Positions 54,148-63,485 of a stretch of DNA of 64,000 bases are shown here, piece by piece (the stretch's first letter is position 1; the number at the start of each line of letters is the position of its first letter). The notes under the pieces were generated by a model. The model was not told the DNA's origin and ran no database searches. It worked only from the letters and a program-made list of their open reading frames with translations. This stretch comes from Euborellia annulipes (lineage: Eukaryota > Arthropoda > Insecta > Dermaptera > Anisolabididae), in the NCBI GenBank assembly GCA_023213315.1, contig JAKCPI010000976.1, positions 91,515-155,514 on the forward strand, in the 5' to 3' direction. Both the position numbers and the translations under genes were made by a program.

Positions 54148-54254
54148 AGTTATTAATATATGTATCCTCTTTTGTCCTGACAGATTTTGGTTACTCTGAG
54201 AAGTAACTTTCATGGGAATAATACTGTGGTGGGTCGAATACACATATCGAAGGG

Positions 54255-54575
54255 ATGCAGATATCAGTCAAATTGGGATGCACCAGCTCCAATAAAACTT
54301 TCACAATAAGACGTTTCGGCCTAAATTTATTGGACCATTTTCAGTTATTGATAATGGTACTTATATTTTAAAACACACAATGGGATTTAACTAGAAATTT
54401 GTCAATGAAGATCATTCATCTCTGATCTTGGGCGCAGAAACAATACGATTTGTAAGAAACAAATAAATTATGACAAAGCCTGGTTAAATCAAGGGTATTT
54501 TACAATATGAGAAAATAAATTTAGGCTGAAACGTCTTATTCCCATTTTGACTGATATCTCAATCTCTTCATTAAA
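54255..54575. mobile_element. Inverted element with hammerhead-like cores
   Basis: The outer sequences ATATCAGTCAAATTGGGA (left) and TCCCATTTTGACTGATAT-type (right) are complementary, as are AATAAGACGTTTCGGCC and GGCTGAAACGTCTTATT. The left arm carries an extra TGCACCAGCTCCAATAAAAC. The centre is about 165 bp. Confidence 0.65.
54304..54350 (-). ncRNA. Candidate hammerhead ribozyme
   Basis: Minus strand: a perfect 6-bp helix I CAATAA/TTATTG (54345-54350 with 54304-54309). Core CTGAAAA (the usual G8 is A) and an extra T. Helix II GGTCC/GGCC-type with a G-U pair and an AT-rich loop. GAAAC, then GTC directly before helix I. The core G-to-A change would be expected to weaken activity. Confidence 0.45.
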
Positions 54576-54671
54576 ATCATATCACAGTCACAACTACAAG
54601 CAAATGTTGTTGTAAACATTCAAATAAATTTACCAATAAAAAACTCGAAACAACCAATTTTATTTTATATT

Positions 54672-54890
54672 GATATATTACTATTAAAATAATTTAACTA
54701 TGGTTTATTTGTAAAAACTACAACGTTTCACTCATTCTGCATCATTCTTCAGATACAATTCATTTAAGATTACAAAGGTTGTTACATCTGTAATCTTAAC
54801 TGAAATGTACCAGGAGAGGAGCACAGAATGAGTGGCCGATACGTTGTAATTTTTACAAATAAATCACTGTTAAATCAAATTCTTTTATTA
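54672..54890. mobile_element. Inverted element, second copy of the 43.0-kb family
   Basis: The arms carry GGTTTATTTGTAAAAACTAC and its complement; outer arm sequences AAATCAAATTCTTTTA and relatives match the 43042-43291 element. Both cores (54722-54752 minus, 54811-54845 plus) are decayed but recognisable by AGAATGAGTG and ACGTTGTA. Confidence 0.7.
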
Positions 54891-55539
54891 ATGATAACAA
54901 CTGTAAGAGCTTAATTTCCAAATATTACTATTATATTGTTACAGTACAGTAGATAATTTAAATCTCAAAATTTTCAAATTACTAAGCAATTGGTCACTCT
55001 ATCTCATATTTATCAGCTTATCTACTTCAATTAAGTATTTGATTTTTTATTTATTCCAAGTAACGAAGAAAGAGGAGAGGGGAGGGAGGCTTCCTCCTGA
55101 TTGGCCGAGCCCCTTGGATTATTTAAATATTTCTTTTAACTGGCTCATTATCCTCTAATCCCCGGAGTCCATTGTGCCTTTCTCAATGCTATTGACTGGA
55201 AATGATTCCGCTGATTGTCGGTCTGACTTTCCGATCATTAACTCAATCTGAAAATGTTTTCGTGACCGTCGATTGCGAGATCTCCCCCCCCCTCCCCTCC
55301 CCCTCTCTTTGATAAAAGCAACAACTCTTTAGCTCATAAATTATATGACAATAAAGAGAAATAGTTTTCTTTCTTCTTCTGATTTTTTTTGCTTGTTCTA
55401 ACAATAATTTGAGTCCCTGAAAAAGTAAGATTTTTTTTCATTGTTATTTAAACTTAATAAGGTTTCTGATCTTCTTCAGCAGGGAAGGTCAAGGACTCTC
55501 AAAATCAATTTCTTCTACTTCTTTTGAAATCACTTTAAG

Positions 55540-55583
<44 letters not shown>

Positions 55584-56281
55584 TTTATTCATATTAAAAA
55601 ATTTTTCGTGCACGCTCCTAATCATATCAAAGAAATTTACAAAATTTTCCAACAAATCTCTATCCATATAAATGACAAAAAATAAGATATAATAATAATA
55701 ATAATTAAAATCTTTATTTCCATATATTTTTACAATTACATTTGTGTATGTAACACTGTATTGTGTAACCGGTTATTTTTCGGCTTCGGGACAATTGCCT
55801 TTATCCGAATGCATATTTTGCAGAGTTCTTTAAATTAGTGGACAATGTACATTTTAGCTTTGCAGGAAAAAGTTTAAAAAACCCCTAAGTCAGGCAAATT
55901 AATATTAACAATAAAACTATACAAAAAAAAAAAAAAACACTAGAAGACTAATTTTCTGAATTTATCAGAGGATTTGTGTGCGTCCGTTTTCTTTGTTGGT
56001 GTCTCGCTTCCAGTTTTTTGAGGTGCTCTTCTAACGATTCAATGTCCAGTCCGACACGAATGATTTCATTATTTATTCCCGGCGGTGGGTTTGCGATGCT
56101 CCTTAGCAGTCTTGATTGTGTCCTTTCCATTTTTTTTTTTAGACAAAAAATAAGAAAGTTGAAATTTAATATATATGAGGAATTATAAAATAATAATTGT
56201 GAGATTTAATTATTCAATTTTTAATTTTAATTACCTATAGCTAAATTTTATTTTAATATACTTTTTGCTATTTTACCAAAG
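54891..56281. other. Non-genic DNA with TA microsatellite
   Basis: Includes a C-rich run at 55285-55305 and (TA)n at about 55543-55574. Opposed frames of 60-70 codons at 55948-56188 overlap each other; the minus one looks weakly coding-like (basic, coiled) but has no recognised family. Confidence 0.35.
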
Positions 56282-56339
56282 ACAAATTCTGTCTGTCTGT
56301 CTGTCTGTTTGTAACGCATAGACTTCGAAACTACTGGAC
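56282..56339 (-). repeat. Family F-type end next to the satellite
   Basis: The complement reads GGTCCAGTAGTTTCGAAGTC, then ACAGACAGACAGACAGA. A similar segment, GGTCCAGAAGTTTCGGAATC, lies in plus orientation at 57680-57699, so the satellite sits between oppositely oriented relatives. Confidence 0.5.
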
Positions 56340-57350
56340 CTTATCTCTTATCGTTTATCTCTTATCGAACGATAAGTGATAAGAGATAAACGATAAGAGA
56401 TAAGGAGATAAACGATAAGAGATAAGAGATAAACGATAAGAGATAAACGATAAGAGATAAGAGATAAACGATAAGAGATAAGCGATAAGCGATAAGAGAT
56501 AAACGATAAGAGATAAGAGATAAACGATAAGAGATAAGAGATAAACGATAAGAGATAAGAGATAAACGATAAGAGATAAACGATAAGAGATAAGAGATAA
56601 ACGATAAGAGATAAGAGATAAACGATAAGAGATAAGAGATAAACGATAAGAGATAAGAGATAAACGATAAGAGATAAACGATAAGAGATAAGAGATAAAC
56701 GATAAGAGATAAGAGATAAACGATAAGAGATAAGAGATAAACGATAAGAGATAAGAGATAAACGATAAGAGATAAGAGATAAACGATAAGAGATAAGAGA
56801 TAAACGATAAGAGATAAGAGATAAACGATAAGAGATAAGAGATAATGAGATAAACGATAAGAGATATCTCTTATCTCTTATCGTTTATCTCTTATCTCTT
56901 ATCGTTTATCTCTATCTTATCTCTTATCGTTTATCTCTTATCTCTTATCTCTTATCGTTTATCTCTTATCGTTTATCTCTTATCTCTTATTTCTTATCTC
57001 TTATCGTTTATCTCTTATCTCTTATCGTTTATCTCTTATCTCTTATCGTTTATCTCTTATCTCTTATCGTTTATCTCTTATCTCTTATCGTTTATCTCTT
57101 ATCTCTTATCGTTTATCTCTTATCTCTTATCGTTTATCTCTTATCTCTTATCGTTTATCTTTTATCTCTTATCTCTTATCGTTTATCTCTTATCTCTTAT
57201 CGTTTATCTCTTTATCTCTTATCGTTTATCTCTTATCTCTTATCGTTTATCTCTTATCTCTTATCGTTTATCTCTTATCTCTTATCGTTTATCTCTTATC
57301 TCTTATCGTTTATCTCTTATCCTCTTATCGTTTATCTCTTATCTCTTATA
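56340..57350. repeat. Inverted satellite of 7/21-bp GATAAGA units
   Basis: 56370-56865 reads GATAAGA-GATAAGA-GATAAAC repeated (21-bp unit of three 7-mers). At about 56866 the polarity flips and the complement TCTTATC... continues to 57350. A short opposite piece also starts the block (56340-56366). The two arms of about 490 bp could fold into one very long hairpin. Small irregularities (a missing unit, single substitutions) differ between arms. Confidence 0.93.
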
Positions 57351-57533
57351 TAAATATTTTCCCATACTTATAAATTTTACATCTTGAATTCAATTGTTCC
57401 CTACTGTCGGAAACTAAATACATGTCGACACAAAAAATCTGGTGTGACAAGCACAGTACACAACTTTCGATTACCGAAGGTAAGAGAAAGTTGTGTGCTG
57501 TGCGCCAGTCACACCAGATTTTTTTTTTTTTAG
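57346..57533 (+). mobile_element. Family C 3' part joined to the satellite
   Basis: Starts TATAAATATTTTCCCATACT directly after the last satellite unit and continues through the complete right hairpin (ends CAGTCACACCAGATTTTTT). The proximal part of the element is missing. Confidence 0.85.
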
Positions 57534-57539
57534 CGAGTT

Positions 57540-57838
57540 AGAACCTGTTTTCCAATGCTTTCCTATGGAAGATTTGTGAACCCCCTAAAAGGGGGGTTCC
57601 CTACCCTAATTTGAAATAAGGATAGCCTAAAATCACCCCGGAAAATTCTGTACTCATTAAAAAAAATTCCATGAAAATAGGTCCAGAAGTTTCGGAATCT
57701 ATTAGTATAAATATAAAACTCTTTCTCATAATTAATTAAATTACATTTATCTGGACAACTCTTAGTCATATCCCGAGACGCCGCCCGCCAGGGCCTAGCG
57801 GGGTAGGGTTGCCGTAGGCAACCCTACCGCAGCTAGTA
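57540..57838. repeat. Family F parts, both orientations
   Basis: 57540-57720 includes ATGAAAATAGGTCCAGAAG in plus orientation. 57755-57838 is the complement of an ACTAGCTGCG start with an inner perfect hairpin, GGGTAGGGTTGCC/GGCAACCCTACC. A related scrap is at 44027. Confidence 0.5.
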
Positions 57839-58437
57839 TATTTATAAAATTTTAACAAACAAAAGATCTTAACGATCGATATCTTCTATCATTTAGTATC
57901 TTGATTATTTGCCAAAAGAACCTTGAGGAAAAATTAAATCTCTTTTCCTGGTAATTAATTTTTTCGCAAATTACTATCTCTTTTATTAAACGATCTTAAA
58001 TTATATATATTTTATTTTTTTCGTTAACAATCGCGTGTAACGAATTCATTCATGAGCAAATTTTAACTATTATTAATTAGCATGATTTTAATTTTATTTT
58101 AATTAGTAATATATATATAATATGTCTAGTTATTTATTTATTAATAAATATTCATAATATATACGAGTGGTGTGCAATTATTGGGGGGAGGAAGTGAGAA
58201 AGAAATGCTCGGTTATCTCGGGTTTTTATCATATATCGTTCCGATAATAAGTACTCTAGTACTTTTTACTTCCCAATGCAAATGATTGTGAAATAATTAA
58301 GGATTAAATAAAACGTATAATCAATTTATAATTTAGATAAAAAAATTGGATTAATTTTTAAATCAATAACGAAAGATTTAAAGTAAATAAACATATTACT
58401 TTTGCCAGGAATCGAAACCCTTTTTACTAGATCAAGA
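57839..58437. other. AT-rich DNA, nothing recognised
   Basis: No repeat partner or gene was recognised. Confidence 0.45.
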
Positions 58438-58600
58438 CTAGGGTTGCCACCCGTACTTTATTTCGGGTAATTATACTCTAAACTTTACAAGAACAATAAA
58501 GTAGTACTCAAAAATTCTTTATTTCGCATGATTTGATTTTTCTGGGATTCAAAAAAGTTTGTTGCGTTAAACGGAATTTACTACTGCACGAAAATGGTAG

Positions 58601-58759
58601 CAAGTATTTAATAAGACTGATGAAAATTTTCCAAACTTGTATAAAATAATTTCATTTTTTATGTCTATTCCTGCCACATCAGCATTCACGAGAGTTTTTT
58701 CTGCGATAAATAGCAAATGGCGAGACGAAAGAAACAAAGCATCTCTGAACCTTATAAAA
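58601..58759 (+). pseudogene. hAT transposase C-terminal (dimerisation) fragment
   Basis: An uninterrupted frame after a TAG at 58598 reads KTDENFPNLYK, then SIPATSAFTRVFS, WRDERNKASLNLIK. This is the hallmark end of hAT transposases: a PATSA...RVFS box, then the R-N-x-L segment. The Glu usually before RVFS is missing. The frame is cut by the Family C copy at 58756. Upstream catalytic regions are absent. It is a dead remnant. Confidence 0.8.
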
Positions 58760-59395
58760 AATCTGGTGTGACTGGTCGCAGAGCACACAACGTTCTTTTA
58801 TCTTCAGTAAGAGAAAGTTGTGTTCTGTGCTTGTCTCACCAGATTTTTTGTGTAGACATATATTTAGTTTCCGACAGTACGATACATTTGAATTCAAGAT
58901 GTAAAATTTAAAAACATTTATATTTATTTATAATTGTTTACATTTCACCCATCTTTCCTATCAAGGTAAAGTTGTCTTCAAACAATTTTGACTCCAAAAT
59001 GAGAATATACATTTTAAAGAGCATCTAATTTTTTTTTTAATTAATTTTTTGAATTTTAATCAAAATCGTTGGAGCAAATTTTGAGAAAATCGAAAAAAAC
59101 TAAAAAAGTACATCAGTAAAGTAAAGTCTTTGGCCGATTTTGTTCAAAAGCTTATTTTCCGCCTCGGATGGGGCATAACTTAAATATAAAATTTCAGCCT
59201 CGTAGCTAATTCCTCCATGGTTGAAATTTAACACACACAGACAGACACACGGACACACCTATAGACAGACCATGTCGCGAAAACCACTTTTTTGGATCCA
59301 GAGAACCTCAAAACGTTTTTATCCATCAAAATACATCGAATTTTTTACATGAATTCTATACTTTCTCTCTACATATATAGGTAAGAGAAAGTAAA
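58756..59395 (-). mobile_element. Family C element nested in the hAT relic
   Basis: Both hairpins are present (58757-58852 and about 59360-59395). Internal blocks are in standard order on the minus strand. TAAAA occurs on both sides and could be a 5-bp target duplication, but both sides are A-rich. Confidence 0.85.
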
Positions 59396-59625
59396 ATGAA
59401 TTACTTATTTACTTTAACTTAAATATATATTGTAAAGATGCCGTGCAATTGTTAAGTAAAGATAATAATTTGATAAAACATGCGAAAAGCAATAAAAAAT
59501 ATATTTTTCAATATAATCCAAAAGAAAAATAAATTATACTTTATTTTGACACTATGTACTTTTTTCTTACTTTTAATTACCAATATACTTTAATTGCAAA
59601 AAAAAGGTGGCAACCTTAATCAAGA

Positions 59626-60619
59626 GTGTAGTCACTACTCCAAGGTTGCTTTTTTTTTAAAGTTTTCGCAATCTTTGAGCATATAGACCCGAGATTTTAA
59701 AATCTTTTTTGATTGTGTATTTTTTTAAACATTGTTATACCAAAAATTTCCTAATTAAAATAATAAAGTCATTTTTCAATTTTAAATTATTCCCGCTAAC
59801 AAGAAGATATTTAAAAAATTGATTTATAATGAGTTTTTTTTTCCTTTTAAACATTTTTACAAGAGAAAGAAATGAGTTTTCGGTCTATAATTAACTCAAT
59901 TTTACGTAAATAATTGGTATTATAAAGTTTAATTTTTTAAATTGTTCTCCAACTGCTCCAGATATGACTGCCTCTACTCTCTCTTTCTCTCTCTATTATG
60001 GTCATGATGATCGTTTTCTGGTCAAGCTGACTTGCCTTCACTTCTTTCAAAACCATACAAAAAAAAACAACCTTTTCAAATTTAGACGTTTTCTTCAGAA
60101 AAATAAACGTGACATTTGTTGCTTTTGAATCCTTTTGGTTTCCTGATTTCCGGAGAATAAAAGATAAAAAAAATGAAAGAGCGAGAGAGAAAAGAATAGC
60201 TTGGAAAAAAGATCATTAGAAAACGAGGTGATTTTTTATCCCTTTAGTTTATTATTTCAATTGACAATTATTAGAATAATTACACTTGTCTTTTTGTTAT
60301 AACAAGGGGCGCATGCCAACCTTCTATAGACATAAAAGATAACCTCTCCTTTTGGAGGTGTTATTTTAAATTGTGCCTTGGAAACAAAAAATTAAAAAAG
60401 AAATTCATTAATACTTCAACACTTGGACACTAAATTCATCTAGTTGATAATTTATTAGACATTTGTTAGTAGCCACACAAAAAGTAGTAGCAGGGCAGGC
60501 ATCTACTCTTCTTATCGCGGTTTTCGGCGTCATATGTTGGACAAGATTTAGATTTCACCCAGGACAAAGGAATTTGCCAATTTATAATTAAGATTTCTAT
60601 TTTCACTTTTCGTTTTGTT
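59626..60619. other. AT-rich DNA, nothing recognised
   Basis: CT run near 59980-59995. No gene or repeat partner was recognised. Confidence 0.45.
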
Positions 60620-60755
60620 TTTCAAAGCTTTTCGGCATCTTAGTCCATTAAACGATACACAATATACATATACTGTATATCTTACTATACAAAATTAGCC
60701 AGGCCCAATTCTATTTGGTATCGAATAAATATTCATCGGACTGCCTGGAGTCGAT
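60620..60755 (-). mobile_element. SINE-A fragment, diverged
   Basis: Complement of the body (TTTTCGGCATCTTAGTCC, CAGGCCCAATTCTATTTGG, CATCGGACTGCCTGG); tail and head are missing. Confidence 0.6.
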
Positions 60756-61224
60756 AGGCGCCGATTCCATGGGGTCCTCGAGCCCTCCCAATGTTAAGGG
60801 AAGAGGGGCCCAGCCACCCAAAAAAAGTAATCAGGACATTTCTTTCATATTTTATATCCAATCTACCAATGCATTGCCAATTTATTTATATAAATTCAAG
60901 AAACTACTCAACGATTTCAAGGTTCCTATATGCTGCTAGTATTATATACGAATTTATGTACATCAAACTATGGATTTTAAAAATTTCTAATAGATTACCA
61001 GTATAGTACATTTATTTCTAACTTATGGTTAGGTTAGTTAACTTGTCATCTTGACTTTTAGTCGTCTGTGGGATCTCATGGTACAATTTAAACTATATAT
61101 TATTACAGTATTTTGAGGATAAATTGTGTGTTCCGGTTTTGTTTATTGAATTATAACCATTTTTTGTTGTATTTGCAATATGTGTATTCACCGTAATGTC
61201 ATATGTGATATTACTTATTTCTAA

Positions 61225-61457
61225 CCCTCGGGCTTAGTGTAGTTTGTAGCGCGCCTGCCTTGTATGCCAAGGGTCGCGGGTTCGGACCCCAGGAAGTCCA
61301 ATGATTCTATTTAAGCCATTTGGATACCAAATGACTTAAATAAGAATGCCTGGACCCCAAATACATATATATTCAAATAACGGTTATCGTCAAAAGTCTT
61401 ATATGGCCTGAGTTTCCGAAAAGACTATGTGAAAGTGTGTGTGAGTGTTTAAAAAAA
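61225..61457 (+). mobile_element. SINE-A
   Basis: Head CTTAGTGTAGTTTGTAGCGC with box B GGGTTCGGACCCC, complete body, GTGAAAGTGTGTGTGAGTG tail and A-run. GCAGTTGG-type head subtype. Confidence 0.88.
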
Positions 61458-62428
61458 ATGAAATAATAATCTTCTTAACATAAATAGCAATACAAAACGT
61501 AGACGCTTCACTATCGTTAAGAGATCAATTAGGGCAAAATCTTCAAACACCCCCTACGTCAATCATATTTAGGCCTCCTAATAATTAATTGCCCTTGCTG
61601 GAGTCTGAGCCCATTCCCCTTGGATTTTAGGTTATCAATATTGACCTTTGTCAACCTCTCAGCCACGGGGAAGTGCTCACATTTTGTGAGTACATAAACC
61701 GACTGAGTTCTCAAACTGAGGCTAACATTTCTTCCATTGACGTCATCCAACTTTAGAATAGTGATTATTCTAATGAATACTTTACACCTATTTCTTTCCA
61801 AACATCTCAATTAAAGACATCTGCAAATGGATTGATCAGAGTCCTAATGGCAGTTTGATTTCTCATATTTAGACATCTTACACACATCTTCACCTCTTTT
61901 GTTTTTTGCTCCTTTTATTCGGTGGGATCCGAACAAATGTCCCGAGACGGGACAAAAGCCAATCGACCACAATTGTTTATAAACATCACCAACGTGTAGT
62001 TAACAGATAATTAGAACCATCTGTGAAGTCACGTGCTGTAAACCCAGCGCACGTGGATGATGGCAACCGCAAAACCTCCCTCATCTGTGAGATGGAGCAT
62101 GCATGCAACACGCAAGCAATCACGCTCTTTTCGGGCACCCCACACTCAATATGGTGCAATATTTAATTAATTATTACTTTTAAATACGAAAATAATAAGT
62201 ATTGAAAATTCCTTTTCCTATCATTATTAATTGCTTTTTGAAACTAAACTCCACGCAGGCGATTTTGCACATATCTTTGCTGAATCTTATTAAGCGAAAA
62301 ACAATAACATTAAACCATATAATGACTAGTGTTTTACCATGGATTGCAAAATACTACCTTTGATTATAAATTGGTTCTGATGTGTGCTACCTGAAATTAT
62401 ATAATAGCTATAAATTGACACATTAAAT
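61458..62428. other. Mostly non-repetitive DNA, moderately GC-rich
   Basis: Includes an 83-codon minus-strand open frame (61559-61810) with no recognised domain, and at 62030-62120 a patch with CACGTG and GCACGTGG E-box-like sites. A weak tRNA-like segment is listed separately. Confidence 0.35.
61914..61968 (-). repeat. tRNA-like segment (possible SINE head or tRNA relic)
   Basis: The complement contains TGGTCGATTGG (box-A-like), CCCGTCTCGGGA (a stem-loop in the middle) and TTGTTCGGATCCC (box-B-like) at suitable spacing. No recognisable acceptor stem or SINE body follows, so a functional tRNA is unlikely. Confidence 0.3.
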
Positions 62429-62538
62429 AAATTTGGTGTGACAGAACAGAACATACCTTTCAAATGCCGTGTTTTAATTTTATTTCAATCAAAATTGTTA
62501 GAGGAAATTTTGTAAAATCATAAAGTGCATTTCTAAAA
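62429..62538 (-). mobile_element. Family C fragment, split from 63286 by two SINEs
   Basis: AATTTGGTGTGACAGAACAG, then AATCAAAATTGTTAGAGG and AAAGTGCATTTCTAAA. The next Family C block (GTACTCTTTGGTCGATTTTG) resumes at 63288 after the two SINE-A copies. Confidence 0.6.
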
Positions 62539-62804
62539 GCCCTCGTGTTTGGTCTAGTTGGTAGCGCGTCTGTCTTGTATACTAAGGGCTGAGGGCAGTC
62601 CGATGATTTTATTTAAATTATTTGGGTACCAAATGGCTTAAAGAAGAATGTCTGGACCCACAAAAAAGATATACAGTATTTACAAATAACGGGTATCTTT
62701 TAAGTCTTATATAGCCTAAGTTGCCGAAAAGACTGTGTGTATGTGTGCGTGAATCTGAGTGTGAATGGGAAAAAAGTGTGAGGTGTTTTTAATTAAAAAA
62801 AAAA
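62539..62804 (+). mobile_element. SINE-A with decayed box B
   Basis: Head TTTGGTCTAGTTGGTAGCGC; box B is deleted to GGGCTGAGGGCAGTCC. Complete body and tail. Confidence 0.85.
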
Positions 62805-62823
62805 TAATAAATAAAACTTCTTG

Positions 62824-63280
62824 CGGCCTCAGAGGGCATGGCGTAAGAGGTTAGCGTGCTAACCTCCATATATTAAGTGATGAAATAAATATTCAAAATA
62901 ATTCCAAATTTATTTTAAACGAGACAAAACAAATCAACTGATTCTTTTTTAATACAATAATAATAATAACAATATTTATATTGTGTTTTTATAAGAAGGT
63001 ATATAGAAACGAAGGTTGACGTCACGTCCTACGTCACTACATATACCAAACGTCGCGGGTTCGGATCCTTAGGCAGTCCAATGATTTTATTTAAGCCATT
63101 TGGATACCAAATGGCTTAAATGAGAATGCCCTGGACCCCCTTATATGAATATTTATCAATAACGGATATCGTAAAAAGTCTTATATGGCCTGAGTTGCCC
63201 GAAAGACTGTGTGAATGTGTGTGTGAGTGTGAGTGTGAATGAGAAAAAAGTGTGAATGTTTTTTTTTTTCAAAAAAAAAA
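62824..63280 (+). mobile_element. SINE-A split by a 167-bp insertion
   Basis: AACTTCTTG flanks it at 62815-62823 and 63281-63289. The head AGGGCATGGCGTAAGAGGTT is cut at 62872 and resumes at 63046 with CCAAACGTCGCGGG. Body and tail are complete. Confidence 0.88.
62873..63039. mobile_element. Small insertion with 6-bp duplication inside the SINE
   Basis: Flanked by CATATA (62867-62872 and 63040-63045), absent as a duplication in intact SINEs. The ends are loosely inverted, TTAAGTGATG and the complement of TAGTGACG. AT-rich, non-coding; class unknown. Confidence 0.6.
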
Positions 63281-63285
63281 AACTT

Positions 63286-63485
63286 CTTGTACTCTTTGGT
63301 CGATTTTGTTCAAAATAAGGACTAACAAGTATAAAATTTAAGTATCGCGGTTATTTTAGGAATTATTGAGCCAATACAAAAGTTTCGAATAAAATCAGCT
63401 AAAAATTTGGGCCTACTTACTTTAATGATGCAACCAAGACCAACTTTTTTAGTTTTTTCTCAAAATTTTCTCCAACGAATTTGAT
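63286..63485. mobile_element. Family C fragments, inverted pair
   Basis: 63286-63315 is minus orientation (CTTTGGTCGATTTTGTTCAAAA). About 63385-63485 is plus orientation (AATAAAATCAGC, TTTAATGATGCA, TTTTCTCAAAATTTTCTCCAACG). Confidence 0.5.

Larger units (their letters stand above)
58438..59617 (+). mobile_element. hAT transposon relic, hosting a Family C copy
   Basis: Ends: CTAGGGTTGCCACC at 58438 and GGTGGCAACCTT finishing at 59617. They are flanked by an 8-bp duplication with one change (GATCAAGA at 58430-58437, AATCAAGA at 59618-59625). A transposase C-terminal fragment lies inside. Removing the nested Family C copy leaves about 540 bp, so most of the transposase is deleted. Confidence 0.8.

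Noticed and set aside
56340..57350. Telomere-type repeat
   Set aside because: The unit is A/T-rich GATAAGA in two opposed polarities, with no G-rich telomeric motif.
61559..61810. 83-codon minus-strand open frame
   Set aside because: Reasonable composition, but no motif, no splice context and no homology that I can recognise; kept only as a note in the interval entry.
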